The translations under genes were made by a program, and so were the position numbers. 64,000 bases of DNA from Chinchilla lanigera (Eukaryota; Chordata; Mammalia; Rodentia; Chinchillidae), in NCBI RefSeq assembly GCF_000276665.1, contig NW_004955501.1, positions 4,458,833 to 4,522,832 on the forward strand, in the 5' to 3' direction. A model generated the notes under the pieces. It worked only from the letters and a program-made list of their open reading frames with translations. It made no database searches and was not told the DNA's origin. How positions within the stretch are numbered: position 1 is the first letter of the stretch; every line of letters starts with the position of its first letter. Positions 42,461-54,945 of this stretch are shown here, piece after piece.

Positions 42461-45200
42461 AAACTGAAATCTTCCAAGAGGAGGGGGCCATGTGTGCGGG
42501 GGTGTGCACTTAGGGTTGTGTTGGCCCTGGCATGATGGAGAGAGGGCACTCACATAGGCTCACATCTCTTTACGCTGCTGACAGTCATCTGGTCATCTGC
42601 CCATGCGTACACAGTGCCTGGTTCTGGGATTAGGCAGAGGGCTAGGGAGAGGGCCAAGGCTGCGGCGTTGTGAGTGTTAAGATCCAGGCCATCTTGGATG
42701 AAACTGAGGAATGTCCTCAGGGGTCTTTGACTGGGAATAATATTGGGTTGGGTTCAGGGTAATCAGAGAAGTTATCCCAGAAAAGGAGGTCCATGAAGGA
42801 CACTCAGAATGTCACTGGTAAAGAGCACCTTGGGGAGACGCCCCAGACAGAAAGAACAAACCCTGGGAAGCTGGAAAACAAGATGCACATTTGGGCAATG
42901 CCCAGCAGTCCACACTCGCTGCAGGGAAGAGTTTATATGGGCAGCAGAGAGGCAGCTGGTGGACAGCTCTGGAACATTCGCTGTTTCCAACACTGCTCAT
43001 GCTGGAGACCAACGTGGAGGAGATTTAAATGTCCAACACAGTTTTTCTCTGCATTTTTCCAACAGACTTACAGACCCTGCTCTGTACCCTGAATGGTGGG
43101 TTCTAAGAATTAATCATGGCCCAGACAAGGACAATTCCATGGGCAGACCCAAGACTCCCAGGATGGTGGGAGATGCCTGGGAATGGCTTCCTAGGAATTG
43201 ATCTAAATTCCTTGCCTAACCCTAATTCCCATACGCTGACATCCAGAGGCTCCAAAGCCAGATCTTCGTATACTGTCCACACTGGGCAGTGCCTGAATTC
43301 CCAGAATGCATATACGTGTTTCCCCTGCTTCTGAGGAAGATTCACACAGCATCCAGTGAAGAACCACCAGCCTGAGCACAGCCTGCATCTTGGTGTGTCA
43401 GGGAGCTCAGAGCTCACAATCAACCAGGGAAAGGAAGGCCAGGGTGCTGTACTTCTAAATCAAGGATCCTGGCTTAGGAAGTCTCCCTGAGACCTTGCTG
43501 AACTCCTCACACCATGGATTGCTCTATGCCAAACTGAGGGAGAGCTTGAGCTTACTAATGTCTCTGCTTCACATTGAGGGCTAACCTCGGTATCTGTCCC
43601 CAGGACAGCAGGGGACCATGAGGGTCCATGCTCACCTGCAGAGAACACATTAGCCCTCCTGCTGTCAAAACTCCTTTGGCCTTGGCAGGGCAGCTGTGGC
43701 TTCCATGTTGCCAATGAGGCCACGGGGCTTGAAAAGGATGAGTGCAGGTGGGGACTGGGGTGCCCACTTCCTGCCAGGCCCTGGCTGCAGCTTTTCTCCC
43801 AGCTGAGAGTGACCCCCCCCCCCCGAACACAGGCCACATGTCATCTGCTCCTACATGATGAACTGGATCAATTTCTAAAACCATCTGTGAGCTTTTCTTG
43901 AAAAGCTCTTCAGGGTGGCAGGCTTCAAGGCTCTCAGCAGGGCCCTGCTGGGAAAGCAGCCGGCCAGCCCTTCCCTGCAGTGTACTTGCTCGCAGCTGAC
44001 CCTGGCATTAGGGGCCTTCCTTTCTGCAGCAGGGAAGGATGTTGGAAGGGTGGAGAAAGCTCTGAGGAGGGAGAGCCCCGGCCCTTCTGGGAACCATTCG
44101 AAATGGAAGGCGCTCCTGCGTGGCCCTGCCCTGCTGTGAGCCTCACCCACCCTTGGCTTTCAGCACGCCTTTGGTGTGGAAAGAATGGGGCCCAGCTCGT
44201 GGGCCTTGCAGGAGGCAGAGGTCAGTGCGTTCTGGGACTCAGCCTTTCCGCCTTGGGCAAATATAGCAGATGGAAGGCCTCGGCCTCCTCCTGTCCCCAG
44301 GCTGCCCTGGGAGGTGGCACTGGGCAGGGCGGGAGACTGGTGGCCCCTCTCTAACAGGCTGGGTCTCTACTGAGCGGAAACAAAACCTAAGCCCTTTCTC
44401 CGCAACAGCCAAGGCTGCGGCTGGAACCCACTCTGCTGCCTGCTCCCGATCCTGGACAGTTTCTGGGCAGCTGGCCAAGGGCCGATCTTTCTGCTGAAGT
44501 CCAAGCCTCACAGAGTCTGGACCTGCCTTGTTTCAGGTATCCCTAAGTGTTCCTCTCTGGTCTCTCCTCAGGCCACATAGGCTTCTCTATGCCTCACGCC
44601 TCTGCCCCCTTCTCTCCTCTGGCTGGAACACTTCACTATGTCATTCTGTCGCCAACTCCTACCTGTCCCTAAGTGCCAGCTCTCCCACTGCTCCCCAGAG
44701 TGTCTATGTGGACCCCAGGGCCTGGTCTCTCTGTCCTGTGTCCTGGACTTCTCCCCCGCAGCGCCCCTCTGGCCAGAATTGATTACTGAGGACAACGAGT
44801 CAGCTCTCTCTCCAGCCACAGTAGTGCCAACACAGTGCCCGCTACTTGTACGCAGGCCAGGTGCTGCAGGAGGTGCCTGACCGTGCATATCTGGCCAGTA
44901 GACAACCAAACGCTCTACAGAGATTTGCTCTCCCGAGGGTACTTCCCTGAGGCCCTCCATGGACCTTGGGCAGTTCAGGGCAGGACAGGGGGCCCTCTTG
45001 TCACACTGAGAGTGCTGGCTAGGATGGACAGAGGGCTCAGAGGAGCAGCTGGCACACACCAAATGTCTTATAATAGGTTGGCAAGGGAGAGCTAAGACCT
45101 GTGGAAGGGTGGTGCCCAGCAGGGATCTCCAAGTATCCTTCCCGTCAGCAGAGCCCCCTCCTTGCAGGAGGCAGCCTTGGAATTCCAGCCTCCTCCTGCC
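42461..45200. other. GC-rich, gene-poor sequence; nothing recognised
   Basis: Many mutually overlapping frames (up to 164 codons, 44568-45062 minus) without domains. A 12-nt C run is at 43813-43824. A weak L2 resemblance exists around 44570-44750. No exon I would defend. Confidence 0.4.
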
Positions 45201-45204
45201 TGCT

Positions 45205-45270
45205 CTTGAAGCCTGATTTTCTCACCTGTAAAGTGGGGATAAGACCTAACTGACCTGACTATCGAAAGGT
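45205..45270 (+). repeat. MIR fragment, sense
   Basis: CTGATTTTCTCACCTGTAAA and GTGGGGATAAGACC match the MIR core 3' half. Confidence 0.65.
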
Positions 45271-46044
45271 CAGCTAAGAGGATGCTCTGGAGGGGAGCCA
45301 TTGAACTGAACATCATTCTGCTTTTTCCTTCTCTGCAGAGCCGCAGGCCAGAGGTGAGGATGGGGAAAGGAGTTGCCTTCCTCGTGATGGTGAAGGACTA
45401 CAAGGCTCATGGTTTCTGGTGAGGTTGGTTCTGCGAAGAAATCAGAAACAAGCTCCTGCTGTCTTTGCAGAGAGGAACATCTTCCTTTGCCTTTCTCGGC
45501 CGTGTTGTTCAAATGCACACCGGACTCTTACCAGGACCCCTGCACTGGCAGGAGTGGAGAATGTGCAGATGGAACAATCCAGCTTAGTCCTTGAGGGTTC
45601 CCTTCCCAGGGAGCAGAGCCGGGAGCAAGGTGCACTTTCCAGGCAGTTCCTAAGTGTGGAAGTCCAAGCTCAGCCTTTACCTTCAGTAGCTCTGAAGACC
45701 TGGCCGGGGCCCTGGCCTTCAGCTCCTCAACCGTGTGTCCAGCCAGGCTCTCTGGAACTCCAGCATCTCAGACCCAGCTCTCTTCCTGCCGGGGCAGCTG
45801 CTGGATAGCTCATCCACATCTCCAGCACTGGCTCTGGAAACTCTCCCCAGACTCCTCCACCCTTATCTCCAAAGAAGTCCACTCCAGCTTTCCAATTGCT
45901 GAAGAGAAAATCTTGGAGTCATCTGGACTCTCTACTCTCTCTCTTAACTCACACCCAACCTGCCAACCAGTCATGTTAACTCTACCTGGAAATACATGCA
46001 GACCCCGATTCACTGCGCTGGGAAGCAGACCTGTGGTGCCTAGA
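45271..46044. other. no gene or clear repeat recognised
   Basis: Frames up to 129 codons (45419-45808 plus), no domain. Confidence 0.4.
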
Positions 46045-46208
46045 GTGTGGGCGGAGGCAGGATGACCAAAGCCTTGAGGAAATTCTGGAGATGATGGAAA
46101 TCTCAGTACTTTGATTGTGGAGGTGGTTTAATGGGTGTGCCTAAACTTATCAAGTTGTGCAGTTTAATGCATGCTAAGTATACCTCAATAAAACTGTTTA
46201 TTGTTGTT
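46045..46208 (+). repeat. old L1 3' end fragment, sense (tentative)
   Basis: TGGAGGTGGTTTAATGGGTG, TATCAAGTTGTGCAGTTTAA and TATACCTCAATAAAACTGT resemble old L1 3' terminal sequence. Confidence 0.5.
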
Positions 46209-46224
46209 TAAATCAGATGTTCCC

Positions 46225-46320
46225 AGTGACCTCTGTAAGACTCCAGACAAGTCCTTTCCCTTCTTTTAGCCTCAACTTTCCCATCTGTAAAACAGAGACC
46301 TAAAGGACCTACCAGCTGGG
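46225..46320 (+). repeat. MIR fragment, sense
   Basis: GACAAGTCCTTTCCCTTCTT, AGCCTCAACTTTCCCATCTG and TAAAACAGAGACC give the MIR order. Confidence 0.75.
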
Positions 46321-46744
46321 ACCATCTACACCCACAATGACCCCCTCCCACATCTCCCTGAAAGGCTGCGGTGGATAAAGCGGGTGGTAAATCTGTGTGA
46401 CTCGGGCCTATCGCGTGACTTTTCTGACCCCAGCTCCACTTTTCAGTTCTTCCCATAGAAGTAGCTGAGACCAAGTTAAGGGATTAGGGGAGGGGAGGGT
46501 GCTTGGGAATAGGAACAAATCACACAGGAAAAACAAGATGAGAAAACCCATGGCCCCACAGTCCATGGGCTTTTCTTCAGGCCCAGAAAAACTTAAGAGA
46601 GCTGGCAAGAAGCACAGAGATTTTGGCCAGCACTTACCCTTGACAGATGAGGAGACTAAGAACCATGCAGGTATTTTTCAAGTACACCAAGACAGAAACT
46701 CACAGAGTTGATGCAAGCATGCAGGTTGCTGGACTCTTAAACTA

Positions 46745-46998
46745 GTGCTTAAATGTCACCATGTCCACGAGGACTTCCTGACTGCCCTACTGAATATCAC
46801 AACTCACTCCCCACACCCAGCACTCCTGATCACCCCTATCCTGTACCTCTATTTCTTTTATTGTTTGTACTCTTTATCTCCCCCAGTAGAAAATGAGCTC
46901 GCTAAGGCCAGGGACCTGTCTGTAGTTTGTAAACTGCAGTCATCCCAGCAGCTAGAATGGTACCTTCCACAGATCCTGGCTAATAAACACTGCTGAGC
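46745..46998 (+). repeat. L2 3' end, sense
   Basis: AAATGTCACCATGTCCACGA, GGACTTCCTGACTGCCCTAC, TTTTATTGTTTGTACTCTTT, CCCCAGTAGAAAATGAGCTC, AGGCCAGGGACCTGTCTGTA and the terminal CTAATAAACACTGCTGAG follow the L2 3' end closely. Confidence 0.85.
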
Positions 46999-47064
46999 AC
47001 ATGACATGGTCAAAGGTCATTGCCCTGCAAAGAACAAGGCTTCTACATCACTTCATCTGAGTTC

Positions 47065-47235
47065 AGCAGACCCTGCAGCACCTTCTGCTTTGTCTCACCT
47101 CCCTGAGCCTCCATTTCCTCATCTACAAAATAAGGTTTGTGGTGCTATCCCGAGACACAATACAGCTGAAGTGCTGCATCAGCCCTATCAGAGCCAACTG
47201 CAAGGAGTGACTTCAGCAAATAAGTGCTACAAAGC
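47065..47235 (+). repeat. MIR, sense
   Basis: CTGAGCCTCCATTTCCTCAT followed by CTACAAAATAAGGTTTGTGG is the MIR core. Confidence 0.75.
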
Positions 47236-48009
47236 AAAACTCCAGCAAGTCCAACAGGACAAGTAAAGGGCTGGTACGCTTGATTTGGGCATGAAGCTCC
47301 CAAGTGAAATATTTTCTTTCTTCCTTGGAGGAACATGTTTGGGTCCAAAATCCAAGAAGCTGAAGGGACCCTGCAGGAGGAGTGAGGAGGCTCAGTCTCT
47401 ATCGAAAACTGGATTAAATAACCCTAAATTATTGCAGGCTGATCAGGCCCACAATCTCCCAAGCGAGTGGACAGTGAAGGCTTAAATAAAAGAGACAGTG
47501 GAAATAATTTCAGGGCTCCAGGAGGGACTAACTCTCTTATAGCTTCAGTATTCTGTGAGTTTAGCCAAAGGCTTCTCGGGACAGCCCGTATTTATTTGGT
47601 TTTCAAACAAAGGAGGAGGATACTCAAGAAAACACAGGAATCTCGCAGGACCTTGGGAGAATTTTTCCAAGTAGTAAATTATGTCAATCAGGAGAACTAC
47701 CTTATCTTCAGGTTGGTATTTATTGTAGGAGTGTGGAGCCTGCAGCTGCAGTCTCCTTGTAGTTAATTGGGGTTGGAGCGAAAACGTCCTCAGCTGTGGT
47801 CTTATCTTGTCCTTTGAGGCGTCATGGCTTCATGAGCCAATGAAGGCTTCAGGGGTAACCAGTGACCCATAGAGGTTTATTTACTATGAGTCAACTGCCC
47901 ACCTTTAGACAAGGTGCCTAAGCTTAGGACAACTCCCAGGTAAACATGAAAAGCCAATTGGTTAATATTAAATCCTGCTCAGAGCCACTTTGTAGTGGTC
48001 CCCAACAGG
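47236..48009. other. no gene or clear repeat recognised
   Basis: Only short frames; composition unremarkable. Confidence 0.4.
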
Positions 48010-48155
48010 TCTCAGGTCAACCTGCTCACTTCTCCACATGAGGTTCAGAGCTACCTCAGTCTTCTCATCTGTGAAATGGGATGAGAATACTTTCTCTGTC
48101 AACTCTGGAAACGTTAGGAAGATTGAAGGAGAAGCTGCAAATGAAAATGCTTTAG
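48010..48155 (+). repeat. MIR, sense
   Basis: CAGTCTTCTCATCTGTGAAA, TGGGATGAGAATACTTTCTC and GAAAATGCTTTAGGAG follow the MIR order. Confidence 0.75.
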
Positions 48156-48247
48156 GAGCAAGTTGCAGTGTGCTTCTGTAGAGACAGTGGGGCCTGCCCC
48201 TGGCAGCACACCTGTTCTGGATAACATGCTCGCTGCTTTGGGGAGCT

Positions 48248-48592
48248 GCTGTGGGCCAAATTGTGCTCCCTCCAATCTGTATGTTGAAGCTCTAACTTCC
48301 GGGACACTTTAGAATGGGCTGTATTTAGAGATAGGATCTTTAAAGAGGTAATAAAGTTAAAATGAGTCAATGGGGTGGGACCTAATCCATATGACTCGTG
48401 TCCTTAGGAGAATTTTGGAATTTTGCAGAAGGAAGACAACAAAAAGACACGTGAGGAAAGGGAGAGAGGCCCCAGAAGAAACCAAACCTTCCAACACCCT
48501 GGTCTTGAACTCCAAACCTCCAGAACTGTGGGCCAATGCATTGCTGTGGTTGAAGCCGTGAAGTCTTCATTATAGCGGTGCCAGGGTGACAC
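48248..48592 (+). mobile_element. MLT1-like LTR, sense
   Basis: TGCTGTGGGCCAAATTGTGC, AATCTGTATGTTGAAGCTCT, GGGTGGGACCTAATCCATAT, ACTCGTGTCCTTAGG, CTGGTCTTGAACTCCAAACC and TCCAGAACTGTGGGCCAATG are consecutive landmarks of this LTR group. Confidence 0.75.
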
Positions 48593-48874
48593 AGAGATCT
48601 GGACGGGACGCAGCAAGGGCCAGCAGCAGAGAACCTTGCTGCCCTCTTGAGCTCCTTCTACACACACTGGCCCCAGACATCCAGTTCCTGGGGTCCACCC
48701 TGGCCTCGCTGGCCCTAGAGATATACAGCTGTGTGTCTCATCCTGAAAGACCAGGGAGCTCAAGAGGAGTGCTGATGGCCCCTGAGGCTGTCCCTGAGCA
48801 AAGACCCCCAGGAGCACACCATGTTGAGTGAGGAGGGGATGTCAGGAGGGGTGTTGGCCACATTGATTGAAAGG

Positions 48875-49050
48875 AAGAGTACGGTACATACCTGTAATCC
48901 CAGAACTTTGGAAGGCTGAGGCAGGAGGATTAAAAGTTCCAGCCTAGCCCAGGCAAATTAGTGGCTTAATGGGACCTTATCTCAAAATAAAAGAAGGGCT
49001 GGTGATATGGTTCAGTGTGAAGGTCCTGGATTTAACCCCCAGTAAACATA
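48875..49050 (+). mobile_element. B4-type SINE (B1 + ID), sense
   Basis: GTACATACCTGTAATCCCAG...GGACCTTATCTCAAAATAAA joined to GGGCTGGTGATATGGTTCAG...GGATTTAACCCCCAGTAAAC. The same dimer as at 33915. Confidence 0.8.
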
Positions 49051-49057
49051 TGTGTGT

Positions 49058-49117
49058 GCACCAGAGAGAGAGAGAGAGACAGACAGACAGAGAAAGAGAG
49101 AGACAGAGAGAGAGAGG
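49058..49117. repeat. (GA)n/(GACA)n microsatellite
   Basis: It follows the B4-type SINE directly. Frames across it are artefacts. Confidence 0.95.
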
Positions 49118-50462
49118 GATAATGATACCCAACTTTTCTCTATGTCCGAAGTCTGTATTCTCTAGAAAGGGCAGAGCAGATGCCCAGACCCTGGACCCAA
49201 ATCCCCTCTTCACTCCACATGCCCTGAGAGTCCTACACTGACCCACCAGGCTGTTAGGGTTCAGCAACTGCTTAGTGTCGAGTGTTGGACTCCAGGCTGA
49301 GGACACTCAGGGGGCCTGTCTGAGAGCACAGGGCTCCCAGAAGCTGCTGAACAGACCTCAGTTCTCTCCTCAGCAATGCTCCTGCTGGGGCGCTCATCTC
49401 TGCACCCCTTGTCCAGCGCTGGGTGTTGATTGGTGGTGAGATGTGAAGTCCTCTTGCATTCCGAGAGTCACCTGACCCTGTCACCTTCTGGCCATGGGGC
49501 CTCTTTCAGTCGCTTTGGTCAACAATACAAACTAACGCTCAAGGGGACAAGACCAGCATACTGATGTTATGTAGATTAATTCATTCTTTTGGAAGAATTT
49601 CCAAGTCAGACCATGGGGTAGAAATCATATGCAACTTTTGCAGAAAGGATGCTATTGCTTCCACAAAGTAAGGGAGAAAATATAAACAAAATAAGGGTTT
49701 TTCCTTGGCAAAACAAGGCCACCCACATACTTAAAAATCTGCTCCTGCCTGGAGTAACTAGAGTTTTGTTCCATTGTCATGTAGCTGTCACCCTGCATGC
49801 AGCATATGGTCTGAGGCATTTCCTTATTTGACTGCCTCCCGATTTAGGAAGACAGGAGCTGCCAGGACCCAGGCCACATAAACTCCACAGCCAACACCCC
49901 CTACTCCCTTCCCTTTTCCTGTGTGTCTGGAGACACACCCTAGTGGCCCATGGGGAGAAAAGTCTGAATTCAGCCTCACAGCCTTGCTCCCAACTGCCTC
50001 CTACACGTAAGGAAACAAATGTCAGAGAGCCTGGGTCCACACATGGCCCAGCCCACAGGAACTGATTGTTCCGTAAAGCCTTTGGCTCCCTAGGCACTGC
50101 TGGCATCAGGTATTTCAGATCAACAGGGAATCTTACTTGGTGCTGGACAGTGTTCAGAATTGAAACTTCAGCTGTGGTAAGAATGTTACAGGCAGCTGAG
50201 TTGGATAGAAATATTATAGGCAGTCAGACAGGGATAGGCCCTCGAAGGAGCCAACATCAAAGACAAGATAAGTTACCCGTGGGCCAGACCTCAAGACAAA
50301 GGTCTAGACAAACACACTCAAGGGATGGACATCAGGGATTGATAAGAACCCTTGACCCAGCCCCTTACAGGAAAAGCCCTTGCTTTGTATTCATGCCTGC
50401 TTGATACATGACTCGCTTCCCCATTTGATCCCAATTGAATCAATTTTACCTGAACTGAGTCA
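49118..50462. other. no gene or clear repeat recognised
   Basis: Frames up to 112 codons on either strand, no domain. Confidence 0.4.
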
Positions 50463-50612
50463 AGCGTGGTGGCACACGCCTGTAATCCCAGCACTTGGGA
50501 GGCTGAGGCAGGAGGATCATTGTGGGTTCGATATCAGCCTGGGCTACAAAATGAGCTCAAGACCAGCTTGAACTGCATAGTGAGACTTTGTCTCAACAAA
50601 ACAAAACAAAAG
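50463..50612 (+). mobile_element. B1 SINE, sense
   Basis: AGCGTGGTGGCACACGCCTG, TAATCCCAGCACTTGGGAGG, ATCAGCCTGGGCTACAAAAT / GACCAGCTTGAACTGCATAG, TGAGACTTTGTCTCAACAAA. It retains CpGs and is relatively young. Confidence 0.95.
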
Positions 50613-50840
50613 GAAATTTCACCTGAACAATTCTTATTGGTTGACCATAGTTTTGTACATTTTTCCCCCAGTTTTGTACCTTGGACCCACCTCACCTCAT
50701 GGTTTTGCTCTATAAAAGTCCCCAGAAAAGACTTGGGGGGGGGTAACCCACTCTGGCCCCCTTCTATCCCTCTCTTGAACAGAAGCTTTCCTTCCCTCAA
50801 TAAGTATGTTCTGCTCCTAACCTCTGTTGTTCCTAAAATT

Positions 50841-50987
50841 CATTCTTCAATTTTATTTTTTGTTTTTTTGTTTTTTTTTTTTTTTTTGGTTTTTCTCCGG
50901 TACCGGGAACCGAACTCATGACCTTGCACTTGCCAGTCAGGCGCTTTGCCACTGAGCTAAATCCCCAGCTCCCATTCTTCAATTTTA
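50841..50987 (-). mobile_element. ID SINE, antisense, with perfect 15-bp TSD
   Basis: CATTCTTCAATTTTA lies at 50841-50855 and 50973-50987. The tail is T-rich. The body reads CTCCGGTACCGGGAACCGAA through TGAGCTAAATCCCCAGCTCC, with CpGs retained. A recent insertion. Confidence 0.95.
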
Positions 50988-52129
50988 GAGAACACAAACA
51001 CCAACTAGATATCATTCAGGTTGGGAATTTTTATTTTCCTGTATCAAGAACAGTCTTCCTGGTCAAGCGTTTTCAGTGAAGACCTTGGCTCTTTCCTGTC
51101 TGCATCCCCTGAGTTCCCCTGACCCCCTAAATATGGATGTTTTCTGATAGAAGCTAAGCAATTGCCGGACGGCAAGGCCTGTGGCCTTGAATATATGTGT
51201 ACAAAGGATCAGACTGAAACGAGTTTCTCCTGACAGTTCCAAGAATGGATTAGCGCCTGTGCTTGTGGGTTCCAGGAGTGACCTGAGGAATCCAGCTTCT
51301 AGCCATCTGGGAGCAGAGGTGGCTCCTAAGAAGGGAGGAGCCGGCCTAGGTCCCCCTCAGTGCCAATGGCTCTCTGCAGCCCTGGGCCTGCCTGCCTCTG
51401 CAGCATGTACTATGACGCCTGTATTCATGGGAACCCACTGCCAGGGACTTTTCCTTCTCAATATTACTTCCACATAAGAGTGAAGGCAAATAAGCAAGTA
51501 GGAATGTATTTTTAAAACATGTTTAGGGAGTTTCCTGGTTTTTACCACACAATAGTTCTTCTTGCCTCCTACTTGTGCAGCCTGATCCTGTTGGAATTCA
51601 GGATGATATCCTGGGAATTATAAAATCTTGACTAATTAAAAAAAAGTTCAATCATGCTTGCTAGATGAATCTTACAAAGTCAGGGACATGAGAAATATGT
51701 TCAGCAAAGATTTCCAATAATGGCATTTGAAACCACCATGGACATTATGTGGTCTAGAGCCTCCTCTGCTGACCTCACTCTGCTGCCCTGATCACAGCCG
51801 AGTCCCACCCAAAGGCAGCTGAAGCAGGCAGGAGAGGTCCGTGCTGCTGGATTCAGCAGGGCAAGAGTCCTGTGGTCTTTGCTTGCGAGGTTCCAATCAG
51901 ATGGTTCTCCCTCAGGGGATTTAGAACCAGGCACACATGAAATGAAGCAGAGGAGCGCAGTGGGAAAGAGATGCAGAATACAGGGGAGCTGTGGGCAGCA
52001 GCCGTGAGAGCAGCAGGTCCATAGGGGTAGAAGTCACGGACACCAACTTCGGGGGAGAACAGATGGGGGTCACCTGGGCCAAGTGGTTCACCTGGGCTAC
52101 ACTGGTGGGCTCCTACATTTTGGATTTGC
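50988..52129. other. no gene or clear repeat recognised
   Basis: Frames up to 107 codons without domains. Confidence 0.4.
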
Positions 52130-52265
52130 ATCTCCACTCTTTGCTTACTGGCCTTGGGACTTTGGATAAGTTGCAAACTTCTCTAAGCCTCAACATCCTC
52201 CTCTCAATGGGCAGGAAGATGGTAACCTACGCCGTAAGGCTGTGTGAGCGCCAGGGTGAAGTACA
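52130..52265 (+). repeat. MIR, sense
   Basis: TTGCTTACTGGCCTTGGGAC, TTTGGATAAGTTGCAAACTT and CTCTAAGCCTCAACATCCTC match the MIR core order. Confidence 0.75.
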
Positions 52266-52889
52266 GCGCATCTGCTGTCACGTCTGAAAGGATTGAACAA
52301 CACTCCATATCACCACTGTTAAACCAGCCTTCGTGTGAATCCTCAATTCCAAGTGCTAACTGCAGGGCACGGCTGGTGTCCTGCTCATCTATCTGCTCAC
52401 CGTTCCTTTAACTTAAGTGTGCTGTGTTTCTTGAAGCTTGGAAGAGCCTCTCTAGCACAGAAATAAAAAGACCTCTGGAGAGCCTAGCTAACCATTCTGT
52501 GTTGAACACATACAGGAAAGGCTGCTGGGGAACGCTGGCATTGCCCTTAAGGGACCCGGGCCTCATGCACCCTCTGGGTCAGTACAAGCAGAATGATGTG
52601 CAGTTATGGGACACCACCCTGCTGACCAAGGGAGGGGGCTGGACTCTGAGGCGAGCTGAGAGGGGAGAAGCTAGTGCCCTGGTCCTGTCCAGAGGAGGAA
52701 CAGCAGCGTGCTGAGGCTCAGTGTCAGCGGGGGGCTGTGTGCGGGAGAAATGGGTATATGTGTAGACTGGAATGGGTGATATGCAAGTGTGAGGGGCCTG
52801 GTCTGTGGGTGTCTGTGTGTTTGTGCCAGGATGGAAGTGTATGTAGATGGAAGCTGGAGGGAGAGAGGCTCTGTGTGTGTCTGTGTGTG

Positions 52890-52926
<37 letters not shown>

Positions 52927-54750
52927 ACAAGCTTGTACCTGGGAGAGTTGTGCAGTTTGGGAAAGCTATGGTTGAAAGTGTCTGGAGCATGCATGTGCAC
53001 CTGAGGACGGCTCATGTGTGCAGTGTGGTGACCAAGCATGCATGAGGTCTCTGTGCATGGCTGGTATGTGAGACAACTCTTTTCTACCTTCAGCAGCTCA
53101 GCCAGCTGCAGTGCAGGAATGGGAGGGGAAGGCTATCGGGTCATCTGCCTGGCAGGCCTGGTAATGACAGCTATTATGGGGCTTGCTGTATTGGAAAATC
53201 AGAGGCTTTCAGGAACCTCTGTCGCTGTTGAAGACCAGGAATGAGGAAGTTCCAAAGGTTCCTCTGGGCTTTCATTTCAATGTGACCTTTGCCTGTACCA
53301 CCCTGGCTTTTTGCAGGCTGCTCGTCCCTTCCCTTGTGGGAGAGGGAGAGCCCAGTTTCACTCTGCTTCCCAATCATTTTCACTTTCAGGCTCCGCTACC
53401 CACTAAAGAAGGAGAAGCTACTATGATGGTGTGCGGGCTCTGGCCACAGTCCACAGTCCTGGGCAGAGATGTCCCAGGCTCAGGAACTGGCTTTGGATCC
53501 GTACCAATTGCTGTGATCAGATCATAACTTTCTCAAGTACACCAAACTGCAACTGTCTCAGCCTCCTCCTTTGTGCTGATGAGACCTTCCGAATGCAGGG
53601 TGATTTCTCCACAGTAACACAGAAGCTAGTGCCAGAAGAGCTGTAGGTCTTACACTGAAGGAGGCATCTGGCTGATTGCCCAGTAGCAGATAAAGAAAGG
53701 TAGGTGCTAAACTCCAATCCCTCCTCCTAATGGTGAATGCCAGATGACATGATTCCCAGCACATCTGTTCATCCAGAGGTGTCCGCTGGCCACATCATAG
53801 TGCCTCCACTGTCCTCTGATACCTGGCCACTCTTCCAGAGGCCCGTTCCTACAAGGCACACCCCACCCACTCCTTTATGTGACAGGCAACAAGCAGCAAG
53901 CTGAGCCTTTTCTTTGAGTTGCCAGTGCGCAGTTCCCCACACCTGGCCCCCTTGAATCTGAACATGCCTTTCCCATTGTTCTCCTGGGGCCTGAGGTCTT
54001 TTCTGGACAGCCATAATGGGCCCCACAGTCTCCATGGTGTTTCTGAGGACGACAACAACAACACACCCAGGCACACACAGACACATACGCACATCTTTCA
54101 TAGGTCTGTGCACTCTTAGGGCTCCCATCTCCAGCCAGTTGCACCCTCTGATGGCTCCTCTAAACTCTTCCACCCAGCCTAAGCCTTGGCTCTCCCAGCT
54201 CCGCTGCTGCTACCCTTTAGGGTCACCCTCTGCATTGCAGCCTATACTAACAAGATGTGGCCTAGTGGGCCCTTGACGTTCCTCCAGCTGAAACGGGTAT
54301 GTTCTACATTTCAGATAGAGTGATAGTCTGAGCCCAATTCAGAGAGAAAATTTAAGTGCATAGCACAAACTATTTCTCTTTTAAGTCAGTCTCCTGTTAA
54401 ACATTTGACATCTGCAACTTCAACCAAAAAAAAATCAAGCATTTGATACATAGAGTCTAGACTCCAAGCTTGTCACTCAATCTTTACAATGAATTTGGCT
54501 GCTGTTTGCTTTTACCCCACTGAAACACTTCACGTGTCTGAGATGAAAGGCTGGCATCATGATTCTCACTGTGGAATGGATTAAATGGGCCCATTCTCTG
54601 GGGGGTCACTTAAGAGTATCTTCACTCTCATCTGCCCAGCGGATAACTCCCCACCAACCTGGCTGTCCAAGGAAACACAGCCCGGGTGGATGTCTGTCAC
54701 TAGCACCTTGGAGGTGACTTAAAACAGCCTTCAGCCACCTAGAGAAGGGT
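52266..54750. other. no gene recognised; contains a (GT)n microsatellite
   Basis: A (GT)n run lies at about 52869-52925. Frames of 120+ codons at 52671-53045 are produced by it. A 134-codon minus frame at 53769-54173 shows no domain. A possible MIR scrap lies near 53560-53630. Confidence 0.4.
52869..52925. repeat. (GT)n microsatellite
   Basis: About 57 bp of GT with single-base interruptions. Confidence 0.97.
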
Positions 54751-54945
54751 GGCCAGATTTAGCAAGTAAAAATAAAACACAGGGCATCCAGTTCAACTTG
54801 AATTTTAGATCAACACTGAATACTCTTTAGTATAAGTATACCCCATATAGGAGATGCTTACACTATTGTACTATACTTACACCAAAAATGTGTTGTTTAT
54901 CTGAAATTCAGGTTGAACTGGCACCCAGTGTTTTATCTGGCAGCT
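54751..54945. mobile_element. palindromic DNA transposon (MITE-like)
   Basis: The left half includes AAATAAAACACAGGGCATCC, AGTTCAACTTGAATTTTAGA and TCTTTAGTATAAGTATACCC. The right half has the reverse-complement order: ACTATACTTACACC, TTGTTTATCTGAAATTCAGG, TTGAACTGGCACCCAGTG, TTTTATCTGG. Arms of about 90 bp with a small centre fit a non-autonomous, terminally inverted DNA element. Confidence 0.75.

Noticed and set aside
44568..45062. 164-codon minus frame
   Set aside because: No domain or homologous motif. The region also gives long frames on the other strand, as expected for GC-rich non-coding DNA.
52671..53045. Cys/Val- and His/Thr-rich frames
   Set aside because: Translations of the (GT)n/(CA)n microsatellite.
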